DNA of 64,000 nucleotides, taken from contig JAMXLO010000146.1 of the NCBI GenBank assembly GCA_024280945.1, forward strand, positions 62,001 to 126,000, in the 5' to 3' direction. Every line of letters begins with the position of its first letter. Positions within the stretch are counted from its first letter, which is position 1. This stretch comes from Acetobacteraceae bacterium. GTDB lineage: Bacteria; Pseudomonadota; Alphaproteobacteria; Acetobacterales; Acetobacteraceae. Below, one piece after another: positions 63,784 through 64,000 of this stretch. Position numbers and translations under genes: made by a program. The notes beneath the pieces were generated by a model that did no database searches, was not told the origin of the DNA, and worked only from the letters and a program-made list of their open reading frames with translations.

Positions 63784-63836
63784 TCTCGGGCAGCTCTCGA
63801 GGCGCTTCACCGGAGGATCGCCGGTGAGGCGCAGTC

Positions 63837-64000
63837 GTGCCCTGGTACGACCTGAATACGGAGTGGCGAACCATGACCCGCTCGAGCCGCCCGATAGTGC
63901 ATTTCTACCGGCTGATCGACGAAGCGCGACTACCACAGCGGGCTGATCGGTCAGCGGCAGGCACATTGCCCACGCGGGCCTATCGTTATTGCGAGGCGGT
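63837..64000 (+). CDS. protein N-terminus running off the window, possibly DUF6065-like
   Basis: Open to the last base. Starts may be GTG 63837 or ATG 63873 (MTRSSRPIVHFYRLID). The first residues continue EARLPQRADRSAAGTLPTRA and then YRYCEAV. I recall a similar N-terminus (IVHF...R.C.) in uncharacterised proteins called DUF6065, but this memory is uncertain and the domain is mostly outside the window. It follows the 30-codon ORF on the same strand and may share its transcript. Confidence 0.5.
   Translation, partial: MPWYDLNTEWRTMTRSSRPIVHFYRLIDEARLPQRADRSAAGTLPTRAYRYCEA

Noticed and set aside
63532-63966. 144-codon minus-strand frame at the window end.
   Set aside because: It opposes the strong ribosome binding site and the two plus-strand frames there, and shows no motif.

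Overview
This is a GC-rich (low 60s % by eye), gene-dense segment of a bacterial chromosome, most likely from an alphaproteobacterium of the Rhodospirillales, with an Acetobacteraceae-like flavour. The evidence is the tolQ-tolR-tolA-tolB-pal-cpoB block joined to ruvCAB and ybgC, the aroE-coaE-dnaQ / secB / Tim44-like block, a TonB-type TolA with a long proline-rich arm, frequent GTG and TTG starts, and many CoA-transferase and MFS genes. I see no rRNA, tRNA or CRISPR array.

Region 1 (1-32 kb) is an accessory catabolic region made of short operons in both orientations. It holds a partial PEP-mutase/isocitrate-lyase-family gene, a thioesterase, four MFS transporters, a beta-keto acid cleavage enzyme (BKACE), two luciferase-like flavin monooxygenases, a nitroreductase and a persulfide dioxygenase-rhodanese fusion. 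It also holds a hybrid histidine kinase, a 2-hydroxyacid dehydrogenase, a Baeyer-Villiger-type monooxygenase, a GcvA-like LysR regulator, a DUF3445 heme N-demethylase-like protein, a CaiB CoA-transferase, a 3-hydroxyisobutyrate-dehydrogenase-like protein, prolyl aminopeptidase and a sulfotransferase. At 24.5-28.5 kb an HpcH/HpaI aldolase faces a tightly coupled operon of acyl-CoA dehydrogenase plus a two-subunit acid-CoA ligase. A MoxR ATPase and a CoxE-like VWA protein follow. Two decayed loci lie here: an IS110-type transposase remnant (~6.3-6.6 kb) and a frameshifted DUF423 gene (~23.0-23.3 kb).

Region 2 (31-45 kb, mostly minus strand) is housekeeping: glmM, ftsH, tilS, cpoB, pal, tolB, tolA, tolR, tolQ, ybgC, ruvB, ruvA, ruvC, a plus-strand glutathione transferase, and yebC. 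Spacing in the tol-ruv stretch is 0-30 bp, with several 4-bp overlaps.

Region 3 (45-54 kb) has a GH15 glucoamylase, a MaoC/CaiB pair and a Ugp-type ABC importer operon (ATPase, binding protein, two permeases) ending in an inositol-monophosphatase-family gene. Region 4 (54-59 kb) is the conserved aroE-coaE-dnaQ operon facing secB, then a phosphoglycerate-mutase-family gene, a Tim44-like protein and a LutA-like Fe-S protein. Region 5 (59-64 kb) has an orphan polar-amino-acid ABC ATPase, a SARP/BTAD-type regulator with TPRs, a YeiH-family putative sulfate exporter, and at the edge a 30-codon ORF with a strong ribosome binding site followed by a gene that runs off the window.

Annotations come from reading motifs and gene order only; no database search was done. 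Starts differing from the longest open frame were chosen from ribosome binding sites, family N-termini and overlap with neighbours.
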